Origin: Drosophila persimilis
Taxonomy: Eukaryota; Arthropoda; Insecta; Diptera; Drosophilidae
Reading direction: 5' to 3'
Assembly: GCF_003286085.1 (NCBI RefSeq)
Contig: NW_020825322.1
Span: 3,100,001 to 3,164,000, forward strand
DNA length: 64,000 bases
Below are positions 9,040 through 21,836 of the stretch, piece after piece. Made by a program: the position numbers and the translations under genes. Position 1 is the first letter of the stretch. The number at the start of each line of letters is the position of its first letter. Below the pieces are notes generated by a model. That model did no database searches, was not told the origin of the DNA, and saw only the letters and a list, made by a program, of their open reading frames with translations.

Positions 9040-11623
9040 TCCACTGCTGTTGTCTGGAGTTGATGCTGATTTTGCTATTATTACATGCATATTTCGTGTA
9101 ATGAGTGCGATTAGCATTTTCAATGAAGTGGGGTTAACAATGTGCCTTGCATTTCTAGTTGGAACTCGCAGTTCCCCCTTGGCCTAGGCCCCCATCCTTC
9201 GCCGCCATCGACGACTCCAGCGACTCAAGTGCCGATGAGAGACAGAAGGCTCTGGGGCTGAGCCATGAACGGAACAGAAAGGAGCGTACTGGCTCAAAGC
9301 TCAGATGCTCCAAATGGTGCTGCGTCATCAACATAATCATCAGACATCAACATTTCAAATTGAGCAGCATTATTGGCCCACCCACACGCAAACATATGTA
9401 CAATGTACATACATATGTCAGCGCACATAATGATAAATTTATATGCATATATGTACGGGTATGTACATGGTCACACAGAAGAATAGCATACCCCTATAAA
9501 TACTCACTGCAGTGATCAATTGCCAGGCATCTGTGCGAACACTGAGCTAAATTTTCGACGACTGGCTGGAATTTGGTCTCCTATCTATATCTCTATATAT
9601 TTTTATTCCATAATTTGTCTTCGCAATAAGTATACATGCCAACAAATATTGTAGCATACCGGTATTTTTTCAAGTGTACATTTTCGATTTCCAGTCGCAT
9701 TTGTTTCGTGCTAGTCCTGTCCCAGTCTCATGGTATTTTTGCCTTTTTTTATGGCCACTTTCCTTAAACCAACCCAACCGAGCGGGGACAGTACCGTAAC
9801 CGTCTTGGGCTGCTTGATGAGCGTTGTCCTTGCTGTGGGATCTTTAAGGTTTCCTACTTTTCTTTTTTCCTGTGCTTTCCTTTTTATTATATGTAGTGGG
9901 ACCGAGACTAGATTTTCGCTTTTAACTCATTGTCTACTTATTGCTTAGTCTACCCCAATCCCAGCCCCAACCGTAACGTAACCCCCTCGAAAACCCTTGA
10001 CTTATGTGTGGTCTTCCGCTGCCCCCTTGCGTGGCCTTGTCGGCTGCTGGCTGTTGTTGCTCTGAATTTTTGTGGGCTGCAATTTGCACACTCACAGGTG
10101 ACAGTCGTCAGCCTGCAACATGGTCTCTGCCTCATCTCGCTGGCCCACCCTCTCTGCACCGTCTCCACCCTGTCTGCCCTTCGTTCTGCATTCTTCCACC
10201 GCCACATCTATTTCGGCATTGCCTTCGTCTTCGCCCTCGTCTTCGCCTTCGCCTTGGCAGTTGATTTCTGTCACAGCTGTTTTCTGTGATTTGTGTGTTG
10301 CCTTGTTTTTTTGTTCCTTGTCTGCTTCCCAGCCCATTCCTTTGACTTTTGTCTTTTATCTTAGGGCCTTTTCTTTCTGTTTTCTGTTGTGCCTACTTAT
10401 TTGGATTTTTCTTTGGGGTCTTTTTTCATCTGCGAGCAACACAGCAAATGTGGGTCTGAGCGAATGTGTGCGAGTGCACGATTTATTGCTCATACGCACT
10501 GTGCGGCAGCCATGTTTCATTTCTTTTGTATTTATAAGCTGTTTAAAGCGTTTCCAGGCCGGCCGAGTGACAAATTACGAGCTGGAGAATTGATTATCTT
10601 GTACAAGATTATCCCAAGTGCCTATGTGTCGGGCTATTGCCCCATTCGATGCGGCTCGCCCGAGCCCGAGCCCGAGCACAAGCCCATGACGAGTGTACGT
10701 CTTGCTGGGTGTGTTAACGGATCTCAAATGATGTGGAAAAACGAGCTGGAGGGCAGGACTCAATATGGAAATCGAAATTATTCAATTGGGTTTTTTCAAG
10801 GTAAATAAAAACCACGGCCAGGCACTCACTGTTTATTCCTACCCCACTCAAACAATGATAATAAATCATAATTAATTCGCAACACAGTGCTGTCATACAT
10901 ATTTTTCTACTATTGTACGTCCAGCATCACATCCAGGCCTCCAGCTCTATCGCATTGTCATCCCATCCAAGCCAAGGATGTTGGAAATCATATTTTTATT
11001 TTTCCTTGCATACTTTAAAGCACTTTTCGCAGCATGTTCGAGCGGCAAACTGACATTAATGGCTTAATGCCAGGGCCATTGGATACCCACTTGATGCCGT
11101 CCTATTTAGTTACCCCTTTCAACAAGCCTCCAACTAGCCTCCCCCTATCTCAATCTCTATCTCTCCCAAGCATCCGACTGTCTAAGTTTTTCCTCATTCC
11201 ATTCCATACCGTCTGATGCCGTCCCATCCATTTTACTTGTTTACAATATTTTTCTTTTTAATGCGAATTGCAATTTCTTCCTTTCATAACTTGTTATGAT
11301 GAGGCGCAGTTTTACTCGTTTCCGCTTGGACAGGACTCGTTCGCGTGGAACTTGTTATCGCTGCTCGGTGCTGTGCTCTGGTGCCCCGGTGCCCCGGTGC
11401 CCCTGTGCCCCTGTGCCCCATCTTCCACTGGCCTGCTGTGAGGCTAGGGCTTGCACATTTTTGCAGCTCAAGTTTGCTTTTTTATTGACAGAAAGCTGAA
11501 AAGAAGCTGCAGCTTTTCTCTGCAGCCCTCTCCCACTCCCCCCACTCTCTGGGGCTTGTTTGCCTCATGCACAAAATGAGACACTTGACCAAAATGGTTG
11601 TCATAGTGATGTTGCTAAGAGTC

Positions 11624-11702
11624 CGTATACCCTTACAGTGGGAATAGCGGCTTCACCAGATTACCAAATGTTTGTAAAGCCTAGAAGGAAACAGCTCCGA
11701 TT
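11624..11702 (+). mobile_element. INE-1/DINE-1 fragment
   Basis: It shows GTATACCCTTACAGTGGGAATA, then a spacer, then ATGTTTGTAAAGCCTAGAAGG and AAACAGCTCCGA. These blocks occur in the same order in remembered INE-1 5' regions. The copy is truncated after about 80 bp. Confidence 0.55.
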
Positions 11703-13200
11703 TTGATCATAGAGAGAAACGTTTCCCATCAAAATACAGATGGATAGCTCAGTACTAGATAAGACGGCAAGTGTATCAAAGGGCTCGACTGCAGACGCTA
11801 GCCTTCCGTGCTAGTCTGTTGCTGTTTTAGCCAGACCAGACCAGACCAAACCAAACCAGACCAGACCGTCGAGTGGCTTGTAGAGAATTGGTTTGTTTTG
11901 TCATTAAAGTTAAGTTTTCTGGCCTCGGTCGGTGCCTGGCATTGGCTCAGGTAAAGCAAGGACGAGGAGTGAGCGGGACCGAGACCGGGACCGGGGCAGT
12001 CAGATGCCTGTAGGAGGATGCTCTAATTAAATTTGCCAGGCCGCTTCATTATGGCACTTCTGCCCATGCCCTTGCCAGGACCACGCCCTTCCAGAGACCC
12101 TTCTGCCACCCTTGGCGCCCTTGGCGCCCTGGCCGCCTCTTCACATGTTGACTGAAGCAAATAAATCAAGTTAAATAATTGCCACTCGTATTGTCAACTC
12201 ATCTGCGTATGTGTGGGCCTGCGTCATTGTGTGAGTGCCTTGTTTAACATGGGCATGGTCCATGTGTCCCGCCCACACCCATGTATGTGTCTGTGCATAT
12301 TTATATTTATACACACTCACACCCACACCCACACACAGCGACGAGATGAAAATATAGAAGGGCACGCGCGTTTCGGCCCATGTCCGGATGATGACGCTGG
12401 TCGAAGAAGCAGCAGGAAGGGCTGCAGCAGGCCACACAACAATTTTCAACCAACTATGTGGGAAAAGTTTTTTGTTTCGCATTAATGTTACCGGCTTAGA
12501 GCCAACTCCCTAAGCTCTTGCCAGCCCTATTTAAAAGCAGGCCAATCTCTACCATCACCTTGAAACAACAAATTGTTCTATGAAATTTCGTTATAATTAA
12601 AACATTTCACTAAGCACAAACTCAAACTCAGCTAATACACACACACAGGGAACCGGGCACCACACACCCATCGTCAAAGACTCTTTCTCAGTTCGGGTCA
12701 CTTCCTGTTGGGGCGCAACTTCCGGTCTGAAGGGCCGAACCTCCTGCCTGCCTGATTGCCTGCCTCGTGAGCGCTCCTTGGTTGAGATTTTTTGACGTGA
12801 ACTAAACTATGTATGAGCCTGGACCTGGCCAAAGGAATAGACAGACGAACGTTGAGAGGAAAAGAATATCTCAAGGCACTCACTGGCCATTCAAATGGGG
12901 GAATTTTGGACGTGCTTTCTCTGTTATTCAGTCAATAGGCGAGCGACGAACACAACAATTACTAGAACATATTTCTATAATCTGCAGTGGCAGTAGTTCT
13001 TAATTTTAAGACTTTGCACGAATATTAGTAAAAACAAAATAAAATAATTTTTATTTTTAAATTAACCTTATACATATTATCAATTTTCTATCTTCTAAAT
13101 TTCCATATTTAAATATGTTCTCTGGTTAAGGAATAACACTAAAGAATTCCACTTTAAGAGATAATATTATAGATTGTCGGGAATAAATTTTACTAATTCT
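11703..13200. other. Intergenic DNA
   Basis: No gene is supported. A CCAGA tandem (11831-11867), a CCCTTGGCG duplication near 12111-12132, CA-rich DNA at 12310-12337 and an AT-rich tail from 13015 are seen. A 64-codon ORF at 12809-13003 has an ATG but nothing else in favour. Confidence 0.5.
11831..11867. repeat. CCAGA/CCAAA tandem repeat
   Basis: Seven consecutive 5-bp units, CCAGA with two CCAAA variants in the middle. Confidence 0.8.
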
Positions 13201-13490
13201 GTTTAGACCTTCAACAGACCTTTTTAGCACAGACTTAAAGTTAAAGAATTATTAAGTAAATGCTAAAATATTTTTACGATCCCCGTTTTAATGGTACCTT
13301 TTTTTAAAGTCAAAGCATAAACACCGGAGATTTGCATTAATAATGTTATGACGTTAAGTCGTTCAAGAGACCTCAAAACTTTGTAGCATAGCCTTAAAGT
13401 TAAGGAGTTATTAAGTAAATGTCAAAGTACATGTATGATTCCCGTTTTTATGGTACCTCTTCTTAAAGTCAAAGCATAAACACCGGAGGT
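13201..13490. repeat. Diverged tandem duplication, offset about 159 bp
   Basis: Copy 1 (about 13201-13330) and copy 2 (about 13352-13489) share CTTAAAGTTAA, ATTAAGTAAATG, CCCGTTTT.ATGGTACC and AAAGTCAAAGCATAAACACC in the same order with a constant 159-bp offset, and several substitutions. The unit is AT-rich and has no ORF. It may be a decayed transposon-derived satellite or a local duplication. Confidence 0.8.
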
Positions 13491-14146
13491 ATTGAATTAT
13501 AGGAGTTCATAGCTAGACATGGCTATCCGATGCTCAGGTCTGTATACATAAAGGAGAGCTGGTTCTTAGCTTCATAAGAGTTTCTGCAAAAATTGGGCTA
13601 GTTGGAGCAATGGCTATTTGGAATGGGTAAGTCCTTGATCTAAAAGTTCCATCATCCACACAGAAAATGTTTCGAGTGCTGGCATTTGATCATTGATATC
13701 ACATATCACACCTGAATTCTTTAGCCAGAAACCATTGCTTTCTCTGGTCATTTCAGTCCGTCCTTTCTGTATTTTCACTCGCTTTTCATTCGCCTTACTC
13801 TTGAGCGGTGTAGATTTTGGCTATTTAAACTTGGCTAAGCACTCCCTCAATCTTGCCCCGCTTGTCCCGCTTCTAATGGCATTTGCCCCGCAGGCAAATG
13901 CAATTTTTTTCGGTTCAAAATGAAAGCAAATTTTCCGCATTAAGTACGCCATAATTGAATAATGTCATAAGCTGCCTCTAACATAGGCAAAGTGGAGAGC
14001 CGATCAGTGGGGGGTGGTGCATGCGGCATGGGGCATGGGGCATGGGCATGGACAACAGTCGGTTGCAGGGGGGTCGTTCGGTATGTGGTTGGATGCGGTG
14101 GGGCGCGTCCTGCGGTTGTCGTATCGTATCCTCTGTGTGTCCTGTA

Positions 14147-14147
<1 letters not shown>

Positions 14148-14178
<31 letters not shown>
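14148..14178. repeat. (TG)n microsatellite
   Basis: An uninterrupted TG dinucleotide run of about 31 bp. Confidence 0.9.
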
Positions 14179-14181
<3 letters not shown>

Positions 14182-14888
14182 CAATTATGCTTTTTATGTC
14201 AAACGCCATGAGAGAATGATCCAGCGAACGTAGGAGTGACAGAGAGAGAGAGAGCGAGGGAGAGAAGGATGGCGCAGGGCGAGGAGCATCCAAGGAGGCG
14301 TGGTAATATGGCAAAAGCGTGTCCATGAAGCGGCACAAACATTAGCATCAACAACAGGCAAAGCCATCATCAAAGCCCCCATCCCCGTCTCGGTCCCAGT
14401 TCCTGTCATCATTCAAAATTTAAGGTTAATTTCATTTGAAAATTTTCGAGCGAAACGAGATCCCAAGAAATTAATAAACACAAATTCAGATTCAGAATCG
14501 GTATCCGAATCAGTGAATATTCAGACTTAGGCACATGGTGTTTGGCTGTTCAATTTCATTTCGTTTAATTTAATTTGAAATTACTTTTATTGGCTCATTT
14601 GCATATCTGACAGTTGCTCTTTATCTCTGTCTCTGTCGCTCATCTCCTGTGTCTCTGTGTCTCCTTCAGCACTATTTGGCCTTGGCTTTTGGGGGCCATC
14701 ATCGGCCTCCTTAGAGCCATTTCCATCTTCTTCTATATCATCATCATTGTCATCATCTTTTGTCGTCCGCCTTGGCTCCTTATCCTCGGCTCCTAATTCC
14801 TCAACGCCGCGCTTAACGTCCATTCATCTTCATCTTCCCCATAGCTTCTAAGCTTCGCCCTTTGTTGGGCTCTCTTTCTCTCATTCGC

Positions 14889-14926
14889 ACTGACACTGGC
14901 ACTGGCACTGGCACTGGCCCTGGCCC
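14889..14926. repeat. ACTGGC tandem repeat
   Basis: Four ACTGGC units followed by CCTGGC variants; the same motif reappears at 46013-46037. Confidence 0.8.
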
Positions 14927-17900
14927 TCCTCCCTCTGTCTCTTTTCCTGGCACTCTTTCCATCCTATTCGCTCAGTATGTGTTTTAGGCAAAAGTGTCGA
15001 ACCTTTCAACCTTTCAATGCTTAAAATTTCAGCAAATATTTTGTCTTCTCTGAGAAGATTGCATTGGTTGGGGGATATGGAAGTGGGAGGAGCGAGCGTG
15101 TTGGCAAAGGGGGGGATAAGTGGGCTTGGGCATGACAATCTGGGCACAGAGCTGGGCACAACGCCTGCCAGTTGATAGCTTATACATAGACATGCACACA
15201 TCAGTATACGTTTTTTTTTCCACTTCCTTTTGTCATGTGCCAGCTGCCCCAATCAACGCCCTGCCCTGAACTATTAGCCTCGTTAACAGAAATTAGCACA
15301 CATACACACACATGGAGAAGCGCACACACACACAAACAGAAAACTGGAGAAAGAGAAACGCACACCCACCCGGTGAGATGCCAATACAGAAGAGAAGGAT
15401 TCTGTATTTACAATTGTCCAAGATAGAGTCACTCTATGAGTGAAACGGTAAAGAAAATTCGTCAGACCTGGGACTGAGATTTCTGCTCAATCTTCATGGA
15501 TACGCAGAAGTTCTGTTAAGGGAAGGTATAGAGAATTACATAACTATATGATATTTATTCAGAATTATTTTCAAATATATGTACATATATCTGGATATGA
15601 GGCCTAGACCCAATTTCCTTAACGAAACGGCACTTGAACCGGTTCAGAGTACCGTTTTCCATATTCGTTTCATTCGCAAGCAGCCAGCTTTGTGCCTTTG
15701 ACTGGCCCCGGAGCCCCGGGGCATTGTTAAGCTCCGTCTCCTTGAACAAGAGAAAGCCAAACAAGAAGCGGGAAACGAGAAGCGAGAAAAAATGGCCGCG
15801 TTCCCAGCTGGCCAAGGAGTAGGATGGATTCTTTTGGCGAATCCTTTTTTGTATGCATTGTTTGACTGGGATTCGGATGGAGGTGTCGGCAATGGCAATG
15901 GCGATGGCGAGAGTGGTGGTAGTGATGTTGATGGGACTTGGGTGGTGTCGTGTGTTTCCCGCCATGATTGATGCCCAGTTTGCTGCACAAGATTTCGTTT
16001 TAATGCTTTTGACAAATCCGTTAGCACAAACGGCAGATGAAGGGGCGGAATCGGCGAGGACCTTATCGCCAACGCTCTATGAAAGGACGAAGCAGGGCCG
16101 GGTAAGACAATCCAGCCAAGAGAAACGAAACTAGAAACGAAACGAAACGAGAGAAAGTCGTAATGACAAAAACATTGTTCCATCTTCTTTCTCGTCATCG
16201 TCGAATTCGTTGTTGTTTTCAAAGTGTGAAGAATACAAAAAAAAGGCAAAAAAAAAACCAAATGAACGGCGACCCATACGAATTCTTTAAAGCGATTTTA
16301 CCTTCGTTGGGCTTACATTTTTCGGAGCTAGTTCGAGCCAGCTTTAGCAGTTTGAGACACAGTTACCCCACCAGAAAATGAATGAAGAGGTTAAAAAAAA
16401 GTTTAAATAAAACTACACATAGAGAAAGTTTTTTGATGGTATTACAGCCCTAATTGAGAGGGGAAGTAAATTCAAAATTAAATGGACAACTTTAGGCCTG
16501 AAAATGAAACAAAGCGACTATAAAAGAATTGTATTCGCAGTTTTTGAGAAGCCCCCAAGTGAATACCCACTAGAATGTCAAGTTTTACAGTACAAGTATT
16601 TCTTTTACATTAAATATAAAACCCTCAGCTAAAACTAAAACTAAAACAAAAAGAGAAACCATTACGCATTCAGTTCAGCGTTTTATGTTCATAATTGATT
16701 TTGTTTGATTCAGCTGGACATTTCACTTTTGAAAGCGCTTATATTTTATTTATTACTTCTTTTCAAATATGTATGTATGTATGTATTTTTGTTGTATTTC
16801 CGTTTTTGTGTGTGCAACATTGTTGGTGCAGTGTTGTCGGTGCGGTTTTGTTGTCGCGGTTTCTGCGGTCGGCCGAGGATTCTGTAGATTTGCAGAGCTT
16901 AATGGAAATTTTCAATTCACTTTGACACTTTATGACAAACTTTGGTTTTGGCCGACGCGACGTCAAAGGCAAAGCCGGCAATATCAGCTTGCAGTGTGAG
17001 CTCTTTGGCGGCTTTAATGCCACGCCTGTCAGACGCACTTGCCGGGTAGGTCGCTGTAGGAGGACTCCTGTATTTCGCCAGAGTCCTGCACAGCCTTCGA
17101 CGCCAATTTCCCAAAATGCTGTCAGCAATTTTTGGCTTCGACTATTATTTTTGCTGCTGTTGTTGTTCTGTGTGCCTCTTCCTGCTTTTTGTTTTGTTCA
17201 GCCCGTCGTCAGCTGCCAGTAGCACTTAAAGCCAACAGCAATAAAAAGCAGCGTCGGTGACTGGCAAAGGTGTTAAGCTCGACCAAGTCCTGGTCGGTGG
17301 CAGGCAGAGTTCCGTAGGCTGCAGCCCCAGCACCAACCCATCTCTGAACCCATCGCCCAACCCTGGCCTGAACCCTGCCCATCTCCGATACCCCGCCTGG
17401 TGCTGGTGCTGGCCTCATCATTTTGTGAATAAAGTCACGTTTTGCTTATTTAACATTTCGTTGATTTCTCCACGCCTCAGAGTCACAGCCAGAGTCAGAG
17501 TCGCGCCTGCCTTTCCACAAATGTCCTTTAAGCCATATGGCATCAATTTTTTTAGCATTTATTCATTTAGTTTTTCTGCCATTGATTATGCATTCAGTGC
17601 GTCTTTGTGTAAGTCGCAAAGCCCCAACATAAACAGCATTGTTTGTCGTTGAGCAATAACGATAACTTATCGATTATTTCGCCGATGGCTTTGACATGCC
17701 AAGCGGAAGGGGCTATCCAAAAAGTAAATCCATACAAATGAGATTTTCGATATCCTTACCATTTCCATTAAGATGCCTCTTCCATGCCTCTATCTATCTA
17801 TCTATAACTGCTTCAATAAAATTTCGTATAAAATCGATAGTGATTTTGATTGCTTGTCTGGTTCCCCTGGTTTTTACATTATCTCCCTATATGTATACAT

Positions 17901-20900
17901 ATATAATACTTGTAGCGTCTCATTTAATTGAATATTTCTTGCACTTGTATTTATTTTTCAGTTTAAATATCTGCGATAATTTACCAATTGCAGAACTCAT
18001 GATGCGAAGGCCCAAGTCTCGAATTATCCTGTCGTTAAATTTCGCATTCTCTCCCTCACAACCCAACCACCTACCCAAGGACACACGCACACATTTTACC
18101 GAAGAGACAGAGAGTGGGAGGGAGGATGTGGTGCGGCAAAAAATTGCCAATGGCACAATTTTCTTTTGTGTTCGTTGTTTCTTTTTTTTTTTTGTAAATT
18201 GTGTGAATTTTAACACTTGATATTCTTTTAATGAATTATTTCGTCCATCCGTTTCCCCCCGCCTCGCCCAACGTTCCTTTTGGTTATTTACATTTTTCAA
18301 CTATTTTGCATGCCCTGGACCAGGGAGGACTTCGGAGACAGGCCCCAAAAGGGGGAAACTTTTGTAAGTCAGAAGGCAGCCGGAGGGCGTAGAAAACTTT
18401 TCAAGCAAATAGCTTGCAATTGAGTTATTTATTGTGTGTGTGTCTGTGTATGTGTGTGTGTGTGAGGGTGTGCTTGTGTGTAAGTGTGCCCCAAAAATGG
18501 CCAAATTATTTTTCCCTATTCCCTGTTCCCTTGCTTTGTGGTCGAGTCGAGTCCAGTCCAGCTCCAAGCTGCTGGCAAGTAGCTGCTGCCATTTTATGTT
18601 GCCTTTTTGCTGCTGGCCAACATTTTTATAGCCGGTTCTCGTTGAGTCAAAGGGGTACATTCAAATAGTGTAAATGTATGTAACAGTCAAAAGAAAGCCA
18701 GAACATTTTAGATTAGCATCAATCGCTGAGGTCGTAACAGGAAACTATATCAGGGACAATTACCGGATTATATCTGTAATGTCACCCAGAATCAATTGCG
18801 AGATCTTGTGGCATCAATCATTTTCAAAGATACATACGCGAGAGATACAAAAGCCGAATCATAAATCCTGTTTAGCAGAATCTTTGCGATCGCCAGATAG
18901 CTTAGCCAGACTAAAAAGAATAAATGGTTCAGCAGTTAGAGGTGAATTTTCAGGTACTATCTCCCTCTCTTTGTCTCTGCACCGCTAGATTTCCCTTAAA
19001 TATTACATATATGGAGGATATTTTAGATTCTCGGCCGAAAGTAGCTATTATTTTTGAGTGGCTATCTTTTGTTTCACTCTTGTCAGGCCATCGAAGATGC
19101 CAATATCGTGGACTAGTCTGCATATATCAAATAGCAACCGCACATCAGTCGAAAAGGAAGTCATATGTAGTTCAATAACCACATATATCGATTCTCCAGA
19201 TAGTCCAACTAATCACAAGTACCTGTTATTTTATGGGTGCTCTATTAGCTAAGGCAAAACAATAAGTATATAATGCCACAATGGATTTGGATATAATTGT
19301 TCTTAAAGAGTATCAAAAGCTTCGGCCCCTGAAGATAGTCTTCATTTATTGTTTGGTTTTTCTTTGCTTTGTGTTTCCCTCTCCTTCTGTTTTATTTGCC
19401 TCTCTTTATTTGCCTTGTGGTTGCCACTTTTGATTGTTTTGACCATAATACATACACATGTGTGTGTTGCTGAGGCTGTGTGCGTGCTGCGGCTTTGGCT
19501 TATGTACTCGTCGGTATTTCTAAGCGCAATTTCCCAGTGACCTCGGGCAAGGCGCTAAAAAAACGCCCCGATAATGAAAAGAAGATGGCGGATATTATTT
19601 TAACATTGCTTGTATATGAACATACATTGCACATATATTTAAAACCACAAAGAACAATTACCTAATGCATAAAGTGTACCCTATATGAATAGCACACAAT
19701 ATCCAATATATCCTTTTCCTAAAAGCGACTATGATTTTTTTATAGATGGACATTTTTTAAAGAAATTTAAAAAAATAATTTAACTTTGTTATGATTTTTT
19801 TGCAGAACATGAAGAAGAAGTCTTGCAAAACTCTGCCCTAAAATCTTTGTAGTTCATGCTTACCGTCTGCCAAATATTAAATATAAAATTTATAATTTTT
19901 TATGAGTTTTAGAAGTAATATTTTAAAGCTATCAATCCAGTGAGAGTTGCAAAATTTTAAAAACATATTGTTGATAATTGATGGGTTACATAGTTGGAGA
20001 GTTTTCCATATTTTATTCTTCCCCCCTCCCTCGATTTTCTATCGCCTTCGCCCTCGATTAACCAAGAAACCGATACACTCGTTTATGGTTAACGGTTATA
20101 AAAAAAGCAAATGAAACGAAACGAAAATTAAAAAATTCTGAATGGTTCCAGGAGCCGGAAAAAAACAGAAAATGCCAGAATTCAGAGACACAACCCACAC
20201 TGGGAGCCGCACACACGAATGCAGAAAGGAAGGCGCAGGACTGGCCTGCTATGGTCTGGTCTGGTCCGGTCCGGTCTATCCTAACGCTCGATTGCCTTTT
20301 TATAACAGAACACTTGGCAGCACACACCCATATGTACATGTGTATGTGTGTAAGTTTGCGAGTGTTTCGGTGTGTGTGTGTGTGATTGAGTAAATGTGCT
20401 GCATAGCCACAGGAGGCGCTTTAAAAGTTCATTGTTTTTGGAGTATAAGGCTACTTCTGTTGATATAAGCCAGAGAAAACCCCTCCACGACATCCATTCC
20501 CTTAGGCGCTAAATCCGTTTGGTCTGTTCTCGCCTACCTTAGGAAAACTTGGTCCAAAAAGTTTAATGTAAATCCTCAGCAAGTTGTGTTTGCTGTAGCA
20601 ACAGACGATGGCTAAGAAATTTGCCCAAAGCCAAGAGCTAAAACGAATTTGGCATATGGGAAGGCATTTTCTGTGACAGTGCGAGAGTGGTGGTGCATTC
20701 GTGAATGTCTCGTATGTATGGATGGAGGCCGGTTCCTCTGGGTTCCAGGCCCAAAATTAAAATAAATTACTTAAAATCTTTCTAGATTTGCAAAGACTTT
20801 TTGCACTGCAAGAACTGAGAACAAGTTCGCGCAATGATTGCATGTTGGCATGATTTTATTAATATCAAAAAATGTACATGAAAAAATAAAGTTTCTAGGC

Positions 20901-21428
20901 ATCGGATAGACCCTGCTCTTAGAAGATGAACTAGATTAAAATTCAAATAATTCCTTAAAGTGTACTCCCACACAGCATTAATCATCTTAGCTCTAAGAAG
21001 CCTGTGTACATACCTTCTACCCCTCAGAAACCATAACATGCCTTGCTCTTGACCCAACCTGCCGGTGGTTATCTGGCAGCCTGGAAGTACAAACTCTGCG
21101 CACATGCGAGTATAATCTATACGCGTGCACTCGACTTAATTGCCGCACAGACTCGCACACCTCAACGCAGAGCACACACCTGCCGAAAGCAAGCTTTAAC
21201 CTACGAGTATACCATACCATGCCATACCAGAGCAGACCCCTTTCCAGCTTATAAGCTGGAAGCCGCTTCTCCGAAAATAAAAGCTGCTCCTGTGCGGAAC
21301 TTTTAGCAACGCATTCCAATTTATATTAATAATAATAAGTCATGATAATTTTATATGTGCATCGCGTCGTATGCGCAATGTTCTGGTGCTAGTTTTATTT
21401 GGCTTTCCCGGGGCCATATTTTTCTTGC

Positions 21429-21452
21429 CTCTCTCTCTCTCTCTCTCTCTCC
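21429..21452. repeat. (CT)n microsatellite
   Basis: An uninterrupted TC run of about 24 bp. (GAGA)n on the other strand can bind GAGA factor in flies. Confidence 0.85.
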
Positions 21453-21807
21453 GCATACATATGTACATATGCACATATGTTGAGCCTGTTAGTGTGTGAG
21501 TGTGTGCGTGTGTGAGTGAGTGAGTGTGCAAGAGAGTGTTTGAATTAGCAGATGTACGTGTCACATTCAGGCCAGGATAACTCGCGTTGCCACTCGCATT
21601 TGCACATGCCAAATGCTGAATGTCGAAAACGAATTCCTGAGTAGTTTTCCTTACATTTTCCATTACTGCTCCTCATGCATTCTCTTTCAGCACTTTGGCA
21701 TTTCCTCTTCCGTATTCTCTTTCCGTTTCTTGTCCAGTCGTAGTCCCCCTGCAATTTGCATGTATTTCACGCCCAGGCTCACATTTCTGGGCTCTAGGCT
21801 CGATGGC

Positions 21808-21836
21808 TCAGTCACTGAGTCACTGAGTCACTCAGT
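21808..21836. repeat. Tandem TGAGTCAC octamer
   Basis: TCAGTCAC, TGAGTCAC, TGAGTCAC and a TCAGT tail follow at 8-bp spacing. TGAGTCA at 21816-21822 and 21824-21830 equals the AP-1/TRE consensus. It may be a bZIP site cluster or a simple octamer expansion. Confidence 0.7.

Larger units (their letters stand above)
5121..11623. other. Intergenic or intronic DNA without supported genes
   Basis: Contents seen: T15 at 5445-5459; CATA run near 6295-6318; poly-A/T tracts; purine-rich 6840-6900; CCGCCTCC run 7380-7415; C-rich repeats 7740-7790; CAGTTTT/CAGTTCT tandem 8911-8947; GAGTAC tandem 9017-9039; GTACATAC-rich DNA 9395-9470; CCCGAG tandem 10656-10682; CCCCGGTG repeats 11378-11420. ORFs in this block up to 157 codons lack ATG-plus-context support or are built on these repeats. 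Confidence 0.55.
13491..18673. other. Intergenic DNA, simple repeats
   Basis: Seen: a possible inverted INE-1 trace at 13505-13545 (AGCTAGACATGGCTATCC); an isolated ATG-plus-donor at 13610-13626 (ATGGCTATTTGGAATGG then GTAAGT) without a following exon; GGGCAT repeats 14030-14050; (TG)n 14148-14178; ACTGGC tandem 14889-14926; CA runs 15298-15365; GTTTGT/GT runs 18432-18485. The 205-codon minus ORF at 15644-16261 and the 174-codon plus ORF at 17696-18220 look like chance frames. Confidence 0.5.

Noticed and set aside
10389-10808. 139-codon frame ending before GTAAAT
   Set aside because: Starts at GTG, passes through a CCCGAG tandem, and the donor-like end has no partner.
12809-13003. 64-codon plus ORF
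   Set aside because: Unremarkable length and composition, no splice or poly(A) signals.
13610-13626. ATGGCTATTTGGAATGG followed by GTAAGT
   Set aside because: It looks like a first exon, but no second exon in phase 2 was found and a possible INE-1 trace lies just upstream.
15644-16261. 205-codon minus-strand frame
   Set aside because: Composition is that of A/T- and CT-rich spacer (Phe/Ser/Pro runs), no early conserved block, and other frames over the same bases are equally open.
17696-18220. 174-codon plus-strand frame
   Set aside because: Hydrophobic low-complexity translation of AT- and T-rich DNA ending in a poly-T tract; no signal or domain.
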